Assembly (NCBI GenBank): GCA_002494625.1
Contig: DACH01000019.1
Coordinates: 1-64,000, forward strand
Direction of reading: 5' to 3'
Length of the DNA: 64,000 bases
DNA from: Archaeoglobus sp. UBA234
Lineage (GTDB): Archaea; Halobacteriota; Archaeoglobi; Archaeoglobales; Archaeoglobaceae
Part shown: positions 1 to 8,789 of the stretch, in pieces
Position numbering within the stretch: position 1 is the first letter of the stretch
Layout: each line of letters opens with the position of its first letter
Notes under the pieces: generated by a model
Told to the model about the DNA's origin: nothing
The model's database searches: none
Seen by the model: only the letters and a program-made list of their open reading frames with translations
Made by a program: the position numbers and the translations under genes

Positions 1-1
1 T

Positions 2-547
2 GAACATGGTAGGGGTTTTGCTGTTGTTGCTGATGAAGTTAGGAAGCTTGCAGAAGGATCCAGAAAAAGCACCGAAGAAATAAATGAAATCGTCAACAGG
101 GTTCAGATGGAAACTCATAAGGTTATAGAGGCCATAAATCATGCAAGGACAGGATCGAAAGAGGGGAGCAAAGATATCGGAGAAGCACTTAATAAAGCAG
201 CAGAAATTGCAGAGATGGTTCAAAAAATAAATAAGATGCTAAGTAAGGTAAGTGAGAATGCTACTGAGGGATTGAGGAAGATTGAACGGCTTGCCAGAAA
301 CATTGATGAGGTTGCTTCTACAGCAGAGGAGAATGCTGCCAGTAGTGAGGAGACTTCAGCGGCAATAGAGGAGCAGACGGCAGCCGTCCAGCAAGTCAGT
401 ATATCTATCGAAAAGGTTAGCCAGATTGCTGAGGAAACACTCAATACAATTTTTGAGAACTTCAGGATATCTGAAGAGGAGATTATGGAGCTTGAGAGAA
501 CTATAGAAAAAGCAACATATCTTGCAAACGGAGGTGGCAGAGTGTAA
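2..547 (+). CDS. Methyl-accepting chemotaxis protein, C-terminal part (truncated by window start)
   Basis: The frame is open from base 2, so only the last 181 residues of a chemoreceptor are present. It begins in the highly conserved hairpin tip (EHGRGFAVVADEVRKLAE), which contacts CheA and CheW. It then runs back along the cytoplasmic four-helix bundle with heptad repeats and Glu/Gln/Ala-rich methylation-type stretches (for example EENAASSEETSAAIEEQ). The sensing domain and membrane segments lie upstream of the window. It is the first visible gene of the chemotaxis operon, and cheW follows 44 bases later. The ligand cannot be inferred. Confidence 0.95.
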   Translation, partial: EHGRGFAVVADEVRKLAEGSRKSTEEINEIVNRVQMETHKVIEAINHARTGSKEGSKDIGEALNKAAEIAEMVQKINKMLSKVSENATEGLRKIERLARNIDEVASTAEENAASSEETSAAIEEQTAAVQQVSISIEKVSQIAEETLNTIFENFRISEEEIMELERTIEKATYLANGGGRV

Positions 548-591
548 TACCTCCACTTTTTAAAATTTTTTGTGATCAGGAGGTGGATTTG

Positions 592-1077
592 ATGGATATA
601 TCTCAGAAACAGATAATGGATACCGCTCAGACAGTTCAGGTTATTGTTTTTGACTTGCAGGATGAAAAGTATGGTGTGGAAATTTCACAGGTCAGAGAGA
701 TAATTAAACCGACTCAGATAACGAGAATCCCGAATGCCCCTGACTTTGTAGAAGGTGTCATAAATCTCAGAGGTCAGATTACAACTATCATAAACCTCAG
801 AAAGAGATTTAACATGGAACCCAAAGAGGTTGATGGAAACACCCGTATAATTGTGGTGGAATATGACAATGCAGTAATTGGAATGATGGTGGATACTGTT
901 AATGAGGTGAAGTATCTCTCCTCTAAGGACATTGAACATCTGCCAAGTATAATAACAACGAGAAGCGAGGCGAAGTTTCTCAAAGGTGTTGGAAAGCTTG
1001 AGGATGGTTTGCTGATACTTATTGACCTCAACAAGGTTCTGAACGAAAACGAGATTGAAGGGATAGTCTATGAGTGA
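592..1077 (+). CDS. cheW: Chemotaxis adaptor protein CheW
   Basis: A 161-residue single CheW domain couples receptors to CheA. It shows the typical features: a first strand VIVFDLQDEKYGVEI, then REIIKPTQITRIPNAP, then GVINLRGQITTIINLRKRF and the closing ILIDLNKVL. The ATG at 592 is preferred over an in-frame GTG at 583 because the ribosome site GGAGGTG (579-584) overlaps that GTG and lies 7-8 bases before the ATG. The last 8 bases overlap the start of cheF, which suggests translational coupling. Confidence 0.95.
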   Translation: MDISQKQIMDTAQTVQVIVFDLQDEKYGVEISQVREIIKPTQITRIPNAPDFVEGVINLRGQITTIINLRKRFNMEPKEVDGNTRIIVVEYDNAVIGMMVDTVNEVKYLSSKDIEHLPSIITTRSEAKFLKGVGKLEDGLLILIDLNKVLNENEIEGIVYE

Positions 1078-1885
1078 AAAAAAACTTTTGAAAACGGAGG
1101 CTGAAATTTACGAAAATGGATGGAAGAAAATAGATCTGGTTTTAACGGAACAATCATTGTATCTCGGTAGTATGAAGATATTGCTGAGAGAAATAGAGGA
1201 TCTGGAGCTTGTAACAATTGATAATTTAAAATGCATTAAAATTAAAAAAGATGGTGAAATTATTTTTACTATTCCTGAAAAACTTTTAAATAAAATATAT
1301 AGGTTTTTGGCTTATAATCTGAGATCAGATAGGTTTGCTGTATACTTTCTTTCTCCAGCCACAGTTGGAGGGGTGGTGGTAAAAGATGTCCAGTGGGAAA
1401 AGGGATATCTAAGTATTACTGATGGTGGCATCTGGTTTCTGTCTCCAAAAAAGCAGGTCAGGATTTCTTTGGAGAATTTAGGATCGGTAGACAGAGATGT
1501 GAGAACTGTGGGGGGGAAGCAAAGAGTGGTTCTTGTAGTCTCTCACGTGGAAAACAGCGAGGTAGTCACGAGTTTTATCCTATGCCCGGAGACTACTCTT
1601 GAGATGTTGGGAGAATATATTCAGAGGTTGATCGACAGCCAAAAACCCCAAGCAGAGTTAACAGAAATAGAGAAACAGATTCTTACTCTAATTTACTCTG
1701 GGCTGGATTCTGCATCAGTAGAATCTATTATCGGCATAAGTTCAGATGAGCTGAACGAGTATTATGACAATCTGGTAAATCAAGGTCTCGCAAGGGTTGT
1801 TAGAATAAGGAAAGAGCTTGAACTTACACCCAAAGGTGTATCTCTTGTTAGTGATATTCAGAAATCTCAAAATATTGTGGGGTGA
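1070..1885 (+). CDS. cheF: Taxis protein CheF (archaeal)
   Basis: This 271-residue protein matches the archaea-specific CheF family (formerly DUF439), which links the bacterial-type Che system to the archaellum motor by binding CheY, CheC/CheD and archaellum proteins. The N-terminal two thirds are strand-rich. The last 70 residues (from about 200, TEIEKQILTLIYSG onward) look like a winged helix-turn-helix, ending in LTPKGVSLV, a usual feature of the wing. The position between cheW and cheY is the standard one. Family assignment comes from length, position and overall sequence feel and not from a single diagnostic motif. Confidence 0.85.
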   Translation: MSEKKLLKTEAEIYENGWKKIDLVLTEQSLYLGSMKILLREIEDLELVTIDNLKCIKIKKDGEIIFTIPEKLLNKIYRFLAYNLRSDRFAVYFLSPATVGGVVVKDVQWEKGYLSITDGGIWFLSPKKQVRISLENLGSVDRDVRTVGGKQRVVLVVSHVENSEVVTSFILCPETTLEMLGEYIQRLIDSQKPQAELTEIEKQILTLIYSGLDSASVESIIGISSDELNEYYDNLVNQGLARVVRIRKELELTPKGVSLVSDIQKSQNIVG

Positions 1886-1889
1886 GAAA

Positions 1890-2255
1890 ATGCCGAAGGT
1901 TTTGATTGTGGATGATACAGCATTTATGAGAAAGTTGCTGAGAAACATCCTCTTTAGTGCGGGACTGGATGTTGCAGGAGAAGCAGAGAATGGAAAAGAG
2001 GCAGTTGAGCTGTTTAAACAACATAAACCCGATCTTGTGACAATGGACATAATAATGCCAGAAATGAACGGCATAGAAGCTTTAAAAAAGATAAAATCCA
2101 TTGAACCAAATGCAAAGGTTATAATGTGTACTGCTGTTGGGCAGGAGCAGATGGTTAAGGCAGCGATCAAACTTGGTGCAAAAGGTTACATAATAAAGCC
2201 ATTTCAGGCACCCAAGGTCATAGAGGAAGTGAAAAAGGTACTGGGACTCATTTGA
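1890..2255 (+). CDS. cheY: Chemotaxis response regulator CheY
   Basis: This 121-residue stand-alone receiver domain carries all the catalytic residues: the acidic pair D8-D9, phosphoacceptor D53 (VTMDIIMPEMNG), a Thr in the TAVG segment, and Lys in YIIKPF. The longer open frame starting at 1818 lies inside cheF. The ATG at 1890 gives the canonical MPKVLIVDD start, 4 bases after the cheF stop, with GGGGTGA as ribosome site. CheA phosphorylates it, and it signals to the archaellum through CheF. Confidence 0.96.
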   Translation: MPKVLIVDDTAFMRKLLRNILFSAGLDVAGEAENGKEAVELFKQHKPDLVTMDIIMPEMNGIEALKKIKSIEPNAKVIMCTAVGQEQMVKAAIKLGAKGYIIKPFQAPKVIEEVKKVLGLI

Positions 2256-2266
2256 TTGTGATCACT

Positions 2267-3328
2267 ATGATACGGGTGCTGGTGGTTGATGATTCTGCAT
2301 TCATGAGACTTGCTATTACCAATATTCTAAAAGAGCAGAGAGATATCGAGGTTGTTGGAACCGCAAAGAATGGAAAAGAGGCTGTAGAGAAGGCAGTAAA
2401 ACTGGAACCTGATATAATCACAATGGATATCAATATGCCTGTTATGGATGGACTTGAGGCGTTAAAGCTAATCATGCAGAAAAAACCAACAGCGGTTATT
2501 ATGTTAAGCGCTCTTACAAAGGAGGGGGCTAAGGAAACTTTTGAAGCTCTGAAACTCGGAGCAGTTGATTTCATAGCAAAACCTCACGGTTCAATAACCT
2601 CTGATTTGAAGTTGATTGAGGAAGAAATACTGTCTAAAATCAGAAATGTTTATCATTCAAATCCAAATATAACTCGGCTTTTTAATTTAAGAAAATTTAG
2701 ATCTGGAGTTGTAAGAGGTCGGTGGAACTCGAATGGCAGTGAATTTGCATTGGTGATAGGTTCCTCTACAGGTGGCCCCTCTGCACTTGAACAGATAATT
2801 CCTCGATTACCATCTGATTTACCAGCATCAGTATTTGTTGTTCAGCATATACCACGTGGTGATTTTTCAAAGCAGCTTGCTGAAAGATTGAACAACATCT
2901 CCGAGCTTGAAGTTAAGGAGGCAGAAAACAATGAAAGAGTTCGAACGGGTGTTGTTTATATTGCACCCGGAGGCTATCATATGAAAATCAGAGAGTCTCT
3001 TGGTGTTAAAAGGATAAAAGTTCTTTCGGGCAAACCTGTGAATGCTGTTATTCCTTCAGTTGATGTAACTGCAGAATCCATTGCGAATGTGTATGGTGGG
3101 AATACCATAGGTATTATACTTACCGGTATGGGTAGTGATGGAGCTTACGGGCTTAAACTTGTGCGAAATGCTGGAGGTTACTGTATAGCTTCAAGTGAAG
3201 ACACATGTGTTGTTTTCGGTATGCCAAAAGCTGCAATTGAAATTGGGGCAGTGGACACAATAAGACCACTATTTGAAATCCCTGAAGAAATTGTTAGAGT
3301 CCTGGAGGTGAAAAGTGGTGGAAATTGA
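2267..3328 (+). CDS. cheB: Protein-glutamate methylesterase CheB
   Basis: The protein has 353 residues. Residues 1-120 form a receiver domain with phosphoacceptor D54 (ITMDINMPVMDG) and KPHG. The C-terminal methylesterase domain has the catalytic Ser in GSSTGGPSA, His in VVQHIPRG and Asp in LTGMGSDGAYG. It removes methyl groups from receptor glutamates and is activated by CheA. The frame is open further upstream, with TTG and GTG codons at 2252 and 2258, but ATG 2267 gives the normal MIRVLVVDD start. The end overlaps cheA by 14 bases. Confidence 0.96.
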   Translation: MIRVLVVDDSAFMRLAITNILKEQRDIEVVGTAKNGKEAVEKAVKLEPDIITMDINMPVMDGLEALKLIMQKKPTAVIMLSALTKEGAKETFEALKLGAVDFIAKPHGSITSDLKLIEEEILSKIRNVYHSNPNITRLFNLRKFRSGVVRGRWNSNGSEFALVIGSSTGGPSALEQIIPRLPSDLPASVFVVQHIPRGDFSKQLAERLNNISELEVKEAENNERVRTGVVYIAPGGYHMKIRESLGVKRIKVLSGKPVNAVIPSVDVTAESIANVYGGNTIGIILTGMGSDGAYGLKLVRNAGGYCIASSEDTCVVFGMPKAAIEIGAVDTIRPLFEIPEEIVRVLEVKSGGN

Positions 3329-5279
3329 TATGGGTGAACTGAAAACTGATTTTCTCCAGGAAGCAAAGGAATACATAGAACTCTTGAATCAGAATTTTAT
3401 CAGACTTGAAGGTGGAGATAGTTATGCTCTTGATGAGATATTCAGGATTGCTCATACTCTGAAAGGCATGGCTGGTTTTATGGGGTACAAGAATCTCGAG
3501 GATTTATGCCATAAATTGGAATCACTACTGGGAGAGATAAGAGAAGGTAGGATTCAGGTGAGTGAAGACCTTGTAGATCTACTACTATTGGGTGTTGATA
3601 AGATTTCGGAAATTGTGGAAAATATAGAAGGTCATGATTCTGATAGTGTAGAGATTAATGACTTACTATCTAAATTCGAAGCTTTCACATCCTTGAAGTC
3701 AGAAGATACACAAAAATATCTGGATAGGCAAGATAATGAAAAGATAGAGGATAGTTATAACACAATATTGGAGGTTACACTTTCAGATGATTGCATAATG
3801 AAAAATGTCAGGGTCGCTTTGGTAATTGAGTCACTAAACGAAGTTTCGAATGTGATAAAAGTTGAGCCCGATGAGGAAGAAATTGAAAAAGAGTCTTTTG
3901 ATGGATTTTTCAGGGTTTACTTGGAGGGTGAAACTGATAAAATAAAGAGTATAATGGAAAAAATCTCGGAGATAAAGAGTTTCAAAATATTGGGAGTAGA
4001 TGAGGATAACCTGTATGAAGATCAAATTGAGAGTTTGGATGATCCAAATGGCACTAAGCGGTTAGAAGAGAAAAAAGGTGAGAAGGACTCAAATATCGGC
4101 AAAATTAATAGCTCAAAGAAAAATCTTGAGACAATTCGTGTAAAGTCAGAGCAGATAGACAAGATAATGAACCTTGTAGGAGAACTAGTTATTAATAAGG
4201 GACGCCTTTTACAAATATCTCAGGAGTATGACATCCCTGAATTAATGGAATCTGTCAATATACTTGAGAAATCAATAACAAGCCTTCAGGACGAGGTTAT
4301 GAGAATAAGGATGGTTAAAATTGAAAGAATTTTTAACAAATTCCCCAGAATGGTCAGAGACCTGAGTAGGAAACTTGGGAAGAAAATAGAGTTTGTTGTA
4401 GAGGGTCAGGACACCGAACTTGACAGAACTGTACTTGATCAGATAAATGATTCTTTGGTTCATCTTGTGAGGAACGCTGTAGATCATGGTATTGAATTTC
4501 CAGAAGAGCGAATAAAAGCCGGGAAACCTGAAGTTGGTTTGATAAGACTTTCAGCAAAAAGGGAGAAGAGCAATGTTGTTATTGAAATTGAAGATGATGG
4601 TAAAGGACTGGACCCCGATTTAATTAAAAAGAAGGCATTAGAGCGTGGTCTGGTGGATCCTTCAGAAATAGAAAAGATGGGTGATGAAGATATAAAAATG
4701 CTGATTTTCATGCCTGGTTTTTCAACAAAAAATTCTGCAACTGAGATTTCTGGGAGGGGGGTTGGGATGGATGTTGTGAAAACAACAGCTGAAAAATTAG
4801 GGGGTAATGTTCGTATATATTCAAAAAAGGGTGAAGGAACAAAAATTAGAATAAATCTTCCACCTACTGTGGCTATAATTAAATCACTTATTGTCCGTGT
4901 CGGAGGGGAGGACTATGCAATACCCCTCTCAAATGTCGTTGAAGCTCTTTATATTGATGAGAAAAATCTAAAATACATTCATGGAAATCCCTTCCTTTAT
5001 GTAAGAGGTAATGTAATCCCTGTTCTTAGTCTTAGAAACCTGTTCAATATAGACTGCGAGATAAATGGTAACCGAGTAGGTGTTATAATCGAAAGAGAGA
5101 ATGAGAAATTTGGACTTATTGTAGATGAGATAACCAATCAGCAGGAAATAGTAATTAAACCATTAACAAGCTTTCTTTCCAGAGTTAAAGGATTCTTAGG
5201 TGTAACAATACTGGGCGATGGAAGGGTCATTCCAATACTGGATGTCTCAGCTTTGATAGGAGGTGATATACATGCTTGA
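3315..5279 (+). CDS. cheA: Chemotaxis sensor kinase CheA
   Basis: This 654-residue histidine kinase has the usual order of domains. An Hpt domain has phospho-His H47 (IAHTLKGMAGFMG). A divergent CheY-binding segment with an acidic linker covers about 150-270, followed by a dimerisation helix pair near 275-340. The ATPase has its N box at LVHLVRNAVDHG and G boxes at DDGKGLDP and SGRGVGMDVV. The C-terminal CheW-like domain contains AIPLSNVVEAL. The GTG start at 3315 sits 4 bases after GGAGGTG. An ATG at 3330 is an alternative without its own ribosome site. It overlaps cheB and cheC. Confidence 0.96.
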   Translation: MVEIDMGELKTDFLQEAKEYIELLNQNFIRLEGGDSYALDEIFRIAHTLKGMAGFMGYKNLEDLCHKLESLLGEIREGRIQVSEDLVDLLLLGVDKISEIVENIEGHDSDSVEINDLLSKFEAFTSLKSEDTQKYLDRQDNEKIEDSYNTILEVTLSDDCIMKNVRVALVIESLNEVSNVIKVEPDEEEIEKESFDGFFRVYLEGETDKIKSIMEKISEIKSFKILGVDEDNLYEDQIESLDDPNGTKRLEEKKGEKDSNIGKINSSKKNLETIRVKSEQIDKIMNLVGELVINKGRLLQISQEYDIPELMESVNILEKSITSLQDEVMRIRMVKIERIFNKFPRMVRDLSRKLGKKIEFVVEGQDTELDRTVLDQINDSLVHLVRNAVDHGIEFPEERIKAGKPEVGLIRLSAKREKSNVVIEIEDDGKGLDPDLIKKKALERGLVDPSEIEKMGDEDIKMLIFMPGFSTKNSATEISGRGVGMDVVKTTAEKLGGNVRIYSKKGEGTKIRINLPPTVAIIKSLIVRVGGEDYAIPLSNVVEALYIDEKNLKYIHGNPFLYVRGNVIPVLSLRNLFNIDCEINGNRVGVIIERENEKFGLIVDEITNQQEIVIKPLTSFLSRVKGFLGVTILGDGRVIPILDVSALIGGDIHA

Positions 5280-5874
5280 TATAGGAAGTTTGGATGAAAT
5301 AGAGATCGATGCCCTGAAGGAGTTGGCAAACATAGGGACCGCACATGCAGCAAACTCTCTTTCCCAGCTCATGGGAGAGTACATAGAAATGAGTGTTCCA
5401 GAAGTTAGTATAGTCGAGGTGTCTAAGATACATGAAAAATTCGGGGAAGAAATAGTTGCAGGAGTGCTGACATCTCTTCAGGACCTTGAGGGGAGACATT
5501 CTGGCTACTTATACACGATTTTTCCACTTCATTCAACTAAAAAACTTATAAAAACCCTCTGTGATTCAGAAAAGATAGACGATATGGCAGTTTCAGCATT
5601 GATGGAGGTAGGAAACATTCTTTCCTCTTCGTTTTGCGACGCCTCGGCTGAACTGTTGAACATACTCCTGTTACCTTCGCCACCTAATTTTGCAATGGAT
5701 ATGGCGGCAGCAGTAATTGAAGCTGTGGCATCTCTATTTGCTGAAAAAAGTGACTATATAATACTTTTCGAAACTAAATTGGGTGTCGAGGATGATCTAA
5801 ATGTCTTTATGGTGTTGATACCGGACGTTGGACTATTCGAATATCTGCTAAACATGCTCAGGGGGTTGGAATGA
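5272..5874 (+). CDS. cheC: CheY-P phosphatase CheC
   Basis: This 200-residue protein belongs to the CheC/FliY/CheX phosphatase family. Both catalytic E..N helices are visible: LKELANIGTAHAANSL near residue 14 and LMEVGNILSSSF near 107. ATG 5272 was chosen because GGAGGTG at 5258-5264 is placed correctly for it and overlaps the upstream GTG at 5263. It is translationally coupled to cheA (8-base overlap) and to cheD (ATGA overlap). CheC and CheD form a complex that tunes dephosphorylation of CheY-P and receptor deamidation. Confidence 0.95.
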   Translation: MLDIGSLDEIEIDALKELANIGTAHAANSLSQLMGEYIEMSVPEVSIVEVSKIHEKFGEEIVAGVLTSLQDLEGRHSGYLYTIFPLHSTKKLIKTLCDSEKIDDMAVSALMEVGNILSSSFCDASAELLNILLLPSPPNFAMDMAAAVIEAVASLFAEKSDYIILFETKLGVEDDLNVFMVLIPDVGLFEYLLNMLRGLE

Positions 5875-6548
5875 GTAAGCAGTCAAAGCGACTGGTACTT
5901 GTAAAGTATAAAAATATCAGAGCTCTTATTTCCAATACCCCGGGCAAAAGAACCCAGGTCATCGCATGCTCGAATAGGGATGGATGTACCACCTACAAAA
6001 ATTGTTCTGATTACTGTGATGTTTTGATTACGGCGAATGAGTATATTCTGGGTAGCAGAAAAAGTGAGAATGTGTATGAGTTCTTAGATGAGGTTGTAGT
6101 AGGCATAGGAGAATATTATGTAGGGGAAAATGTACTGATCAAAACAATCGGACTTGGCTCGTGTGTTGGTGTAGCCCTTTTTGATGCAAAGAAAAGGATT
6201 GGTGGACTTGCCCATGTTATGCTCCCTGGAGGATCAGATAATGGTAAGGCGAAATATGCAGATGTTGCGATTAAAAAAATGCTTGATGAAATGGAAAAAA
6301 TCGGGGCTAACAAAAGTAGAATTGTTGCCAAATTAGCTGGAGGGGCACAGATATTCAAGCATATGACACTCGATGTTCTGAGAATAGGGGAAAGGAACAT
6401 CATCTCGGTTGAGGAGAACCTTAGAAGAGAAGGGATAGAAATTATGAGTCGGGATACGGGAGGTGGGATAGGTAGGAGCGTTTTTTTCAGTACAGTTGAT
6501 GGCAGCTTTTTGGTGAGGTTTAGCACGGGTGAGGAAAAATGGTTATAG
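5871..6548 (+). CDS. cheD: Chemoreceptor glutamine deamidase CheD with a cysteine-bearing N-terminal extension
   Basis: The deamidase core starts near residue 75 (VVVGIGEYYVGENVL). The catalytic Cys lies in GLGSCVGVALFD, the His in GGLAHVMLPGG, and the end of the active site in KLAGGAQIF. A normal CheD is about 160 residues, but this one has 225. The extra 70 residues at the front carry four cysteines (C33, C39, C45, C49) inside a short hydrophilic loop. The ATG at 5871 overlaps the cheC stop as ATGA, so the extension is probably translated. It could bind a metal or form disulfides, but nothing shows which. Confidence 0.92.
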   Translation: MSKQSKRLVLVKYKNIRALISNTPGKRTQVIACSNRDGCTTYKNCSDYCDVLITANEYILGSRKSENVYEFLDEVVVGIGEYYVGENVLIKTIGLGSCVGVALFDAKKRIGGLAHVMLPGGSDNGKAKYADVAIKKMLDEMEKIGANKSRIVAKLAGGAQIFKHMTLDVLRIGERNIISVEENLRREGIEIMSRDTGGGIGRSVFFSTVDGSFLVRFSTGEEKWL

Positions 6549-7345
6549 GTGATGATTTTGGATTCCTTGTATCCAAGGTCTCTAAGCTTTCAGGTATCGA
6601 CCTGAGTAAGTATCGTGAAAGTTATATCAAAAGGAGAATTGACTTCAGAATGAAAATAATTGGCGTTGAAAGCTATAGCAAATACTGTAAAATGCTGAGT
6701 ACCAATCAAAAGGAGCTGGATAGTTTAATAAATACTATTACTATTAATGTGACTGAGTTTATGCGAGATAAAACTCCATTTGAATTTTTTTTGAATAAAA
6801 TACTACCCCAAATTAGGGATAGAAAGATAAGGAGCAATAGTAGACTGCTGAGAGTCTGGAGTGCAGGATGCTCATATGGAGAAGAGCCATATTCTATAGC
6901 AATTTGCCTTAGCGAATTTTTTGACAGGGAATGGATAACATCAATCTATGCCACAGATATTGACGATCAATGTCTTGATACGGCAAAGAGTGGTTTGTAT
7001 AAACCTGAGCAGCTGAGAAATTTGAATGAAGAGATTAAACTAAAATACTTCGAGAAAGTTAATGGACATTATAGAATAAAAGATTTTATTAAAAAGAAAG
7101 TAAAATTTAAAAAACATGATCTAACAACGCAACCACCAATATCTTCTTTTTTTGACGCCATTTTCTGCAGAAATGTTATGATTTACTTCAATGAGGAGCA
7201 AAAAAGAAAGGTGTTGAATGACTTTTACAGGTCTCTTTCGAGTGGAGGTTATTTAATAATTGGAAAATCGGAATCTCTTCCAGTGGAATTTAAGAATAAA
7301 TTCAAACCAGTTGATTTAAGGGAAAAAATATATTTAAAGGTTTAA
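6539..7345 (+). CDS. cheR: Chemoreceptor glutamate methyltransferase CheR
   Basis: This 268-residue S-adenosylmethionine-dependent methyltransferase adds methyl groups to receptor glutamates. An N-terminal helical domain (to about 75) precedes the SAM-binding fold, which shows RVWSAGCSYGEEPYSIA, the acidic loop IYATDIDDQCLDTAK, and the motif IFCRNVMIYF. The start overlaps the cheD stop by 10 bases. It closes the chemotaxis operon. The next gene has its own TATA-like AATATATTTAAAGG at 7326-7339, so it may be transcribed separately as well. Confidence 0.95.
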   Translation: MVIGDDFGFLVSKVSKLSGIDLSKYRESYIKRRIDFRMKIIGVESYSKYCKMLSTNQKELDSLINTITINVTEFMRDKTPFEFFLNKILPQIRDRKIRSNSRLLRVWSAGCSYGEEPYSIAICLSEFFDREWITSIYATDIDDQCLDTAKSGLYKPEQLRNLNEEIKLKYFEKVNGHYRIKDFIKKKVKFKKHDLTTQPPISSFFDAIFCRNVMIYFNEEQKRKVLNDFYRSLSSGGYLIIGKSESLPVEFKNKFKPVDLREKIYLKV

Positions 7346-7362
7346 AAAATGGGTGAAAATTT

Positions 7363-8448
7363 ATGGAAGTGGTTGAACCAAATAACCAGAGAAAAATACA
7401 AATAAACTCTACTGGCAAAACTTCAGGAATTTTGGAAGAATACGAGTTATACAGAAAGGTGTTTAGAAATAATCCGCTTCCAATCATGATTTTGGATAAA
7501 GATGGTTATTTGGTTGAGACCAATAAAGCGGGATTTGAGGCGTTAAGGGGTAATTTTATCGGAAGAAAGATTACTGAAGCTCTGAAAAGTCCCACCTCAA
7601 ATTTGAAACTGGAGTTAATCAAGAAAGTTGTAGATGAAAAAGAAGAGGTTAAAATAACATTGCATGATAAAGATAGATCTAAATTCTATTTTGTATCTTT
7701 GAGCCCGCTTGAAATTTCAAATGAGACATTCTGTCTGGCGATCGCTGAAGATATTTCGGAGGAGATAAGGCTGAACAATCTTCTGAATTTTGTTTTAGAT
7801 ACTCATAAAATTCTGGATAATAGGGATATTTATAGAGTTTTGAGAAAAATGCTCCTCAATTTTCATATGTTGAAGGGTATTAAACTTGATTTTCTTATTA
7901 AAACTAATAATGAGTTTAAACCAATAATAAATAAAGACTATATCAAGGATTGCACACCAATACGGGAAATAATAGCTACGGGTAAAATCAACCAGGTCTT
8001 TGATATAAAATGTGTCTGTGAAAATGTCTCGTGCCCCAACTATGGAAGTAATGTTTTGGTGTTTCCGATTACGCACGACCGATCAATTAAAGGTTTAATG
8101 TTATTCTACTTCCGAGGAGAATTTCCAGTATCCAGAAAAGAAGTTGAAATACTTAAATCGATTTCAAGACTGATTGGGTTTCTCATCTCCAGAATAGAAC
8201 TGGAGGAACAAAAAAGTAAAGCCTACGAGCAACTGGTGAAAAATATCGAGAATTATGCAATTTTGATAGATCATATCAGAAATCCCCTCGCGGTAATATC
8301 GGGAATTGCAGAACTCTTTGTAGAAGACATAGAAATCAAAAGGAGCATAATGGGAGAAATAAAAAGAATCGAAGATGTGATACAGAAACTTGATGAGGGA
8401 TGGCTTGAGTCTGAGATGATTGCAAAATTCTTGAAGAGATATATTTAG
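7363..8448 (+). CDS. PAS-GAF protein with a lone histidine phosphoacceptor (DHp-like) domain, no ATPase
   Basis: This 361-residue cytoplasmic signalling protein has three visible parts. A PAS domain lies at about 22-130 (NNPLPIMILDKDGYLVETN, then the PAC-like ISNETFCLAIAEDISEE). A GAF-like domain lies at about 140-280 with a CVCENVSCPNYG segment. An H box at 290-350 has H304 in DHIRNPLAVISGIAEL. The protein stops about 57 residues after the His, so there are no N, G1 or G2 boxes and no kinase catalytic domain. It may accept phosphate from a partner kinase or simply dimerise through this helix pair. It sits 17 bases after cheR, preceded by a GGTGA ribosome site. Confidence 0.85.
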   Translation: MEVVEPNNQRKIQINSTGKTSGILEEYELYRKVFRNNPLPIMILDKDGYLVETNKAGFEALRGNFIGRKITEALKSPTSNLKLELIKKVVDEKEEVKITLHDKDRSKFYFVSLSPLEISNETFCLAIAEDISEEIRLNNLLNFVLDTHKILDNRDIYRVLRKMLLNFHMLKGIKLDFLIKTNNEFKPIINKDYIKDCTPIREIIATGKINQVFDIKCVCENVSCPNYGSNVLVFPITHDRSIKGLMLFYFRGEFPVSRKEVEILKSISRLIGFLISRIELEEQKSKAYEQLVKNIENYAILIDHIRNPLAVISGIAELFVEDIEIKRSIMGEIKRIEDVIQKLDEGWLESEMIAKFLKRYI

Positions 8449-8480
8449 CATATTTTTCCTGTTTAATTGTCTGCTGAGCA

Positions 8481-8648
8481 TTATTCATTTTTATTTTTTA
8501 TCAGAAGCATTGAAATTGAGAAAGTTAAAAGTCCAGCGAAAAACATTACACCCAGATCCATTCTATCGTAAATAGACAGCCATTCATAAACCAACATAAC
8601 TGATGAAAAAACTGCAAGAAAACCAAACCCAACATCTTTTGCCTCCAT
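8481..8648 (-). CDS. Small two-helix membrane protein, 55 aa
   Basis: A short frame on the minus strand reads MEAKDVGFGFLAVF and then a second hydrophobic stretch, MFFAGLLTFSISMLL, ending in IKNKNE. It has two membrane helices joined by a short charged loop (WLSIYDRMD). An ATATATT element about 20 bases upstream (8664-8672) and the absence of a Shine-Dalgarno site suggest a leaderless message. It occupies the gap between two plus-strand genes. The function is unknown. It is supported only by the coherent hydrophobic pattern and the clean start and stop. Confidence 0.55.
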   Translation of the reverse strand: MEAKDVGFGFLAVFSSVMLVYEWLSIYDRMDLGVMFFAGLLTFSISMLLIKNKNE

Positions 8649-8754
8649 AAAATAAAATGTATCTGAGAGAATATATTGATTTCTTTGCTTTTAGTAATTA
8701 CTAAAATGAAATTATCAAAGTGTGTTATTTCATCTGAAATTAAATTTCATAGAG

Positions 8755-8768
8755 AAAAATATTTATTT
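8755..8768 (+). promoter_or_regulatory. TATA-type promoter of the 8790 gene
   Basis: The A/T stretch AAAAATATTTATTT is centred about 28 bases before the ATG at 8790, and there is no ribosome site between them. This is the archaeal TATA spacing expected for a leaderless transcript beginning at or next to the start codon. Confidence 0.55.
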
Positions 8769-8789
8769 ATGTGACTCAAGAAGAATAGT

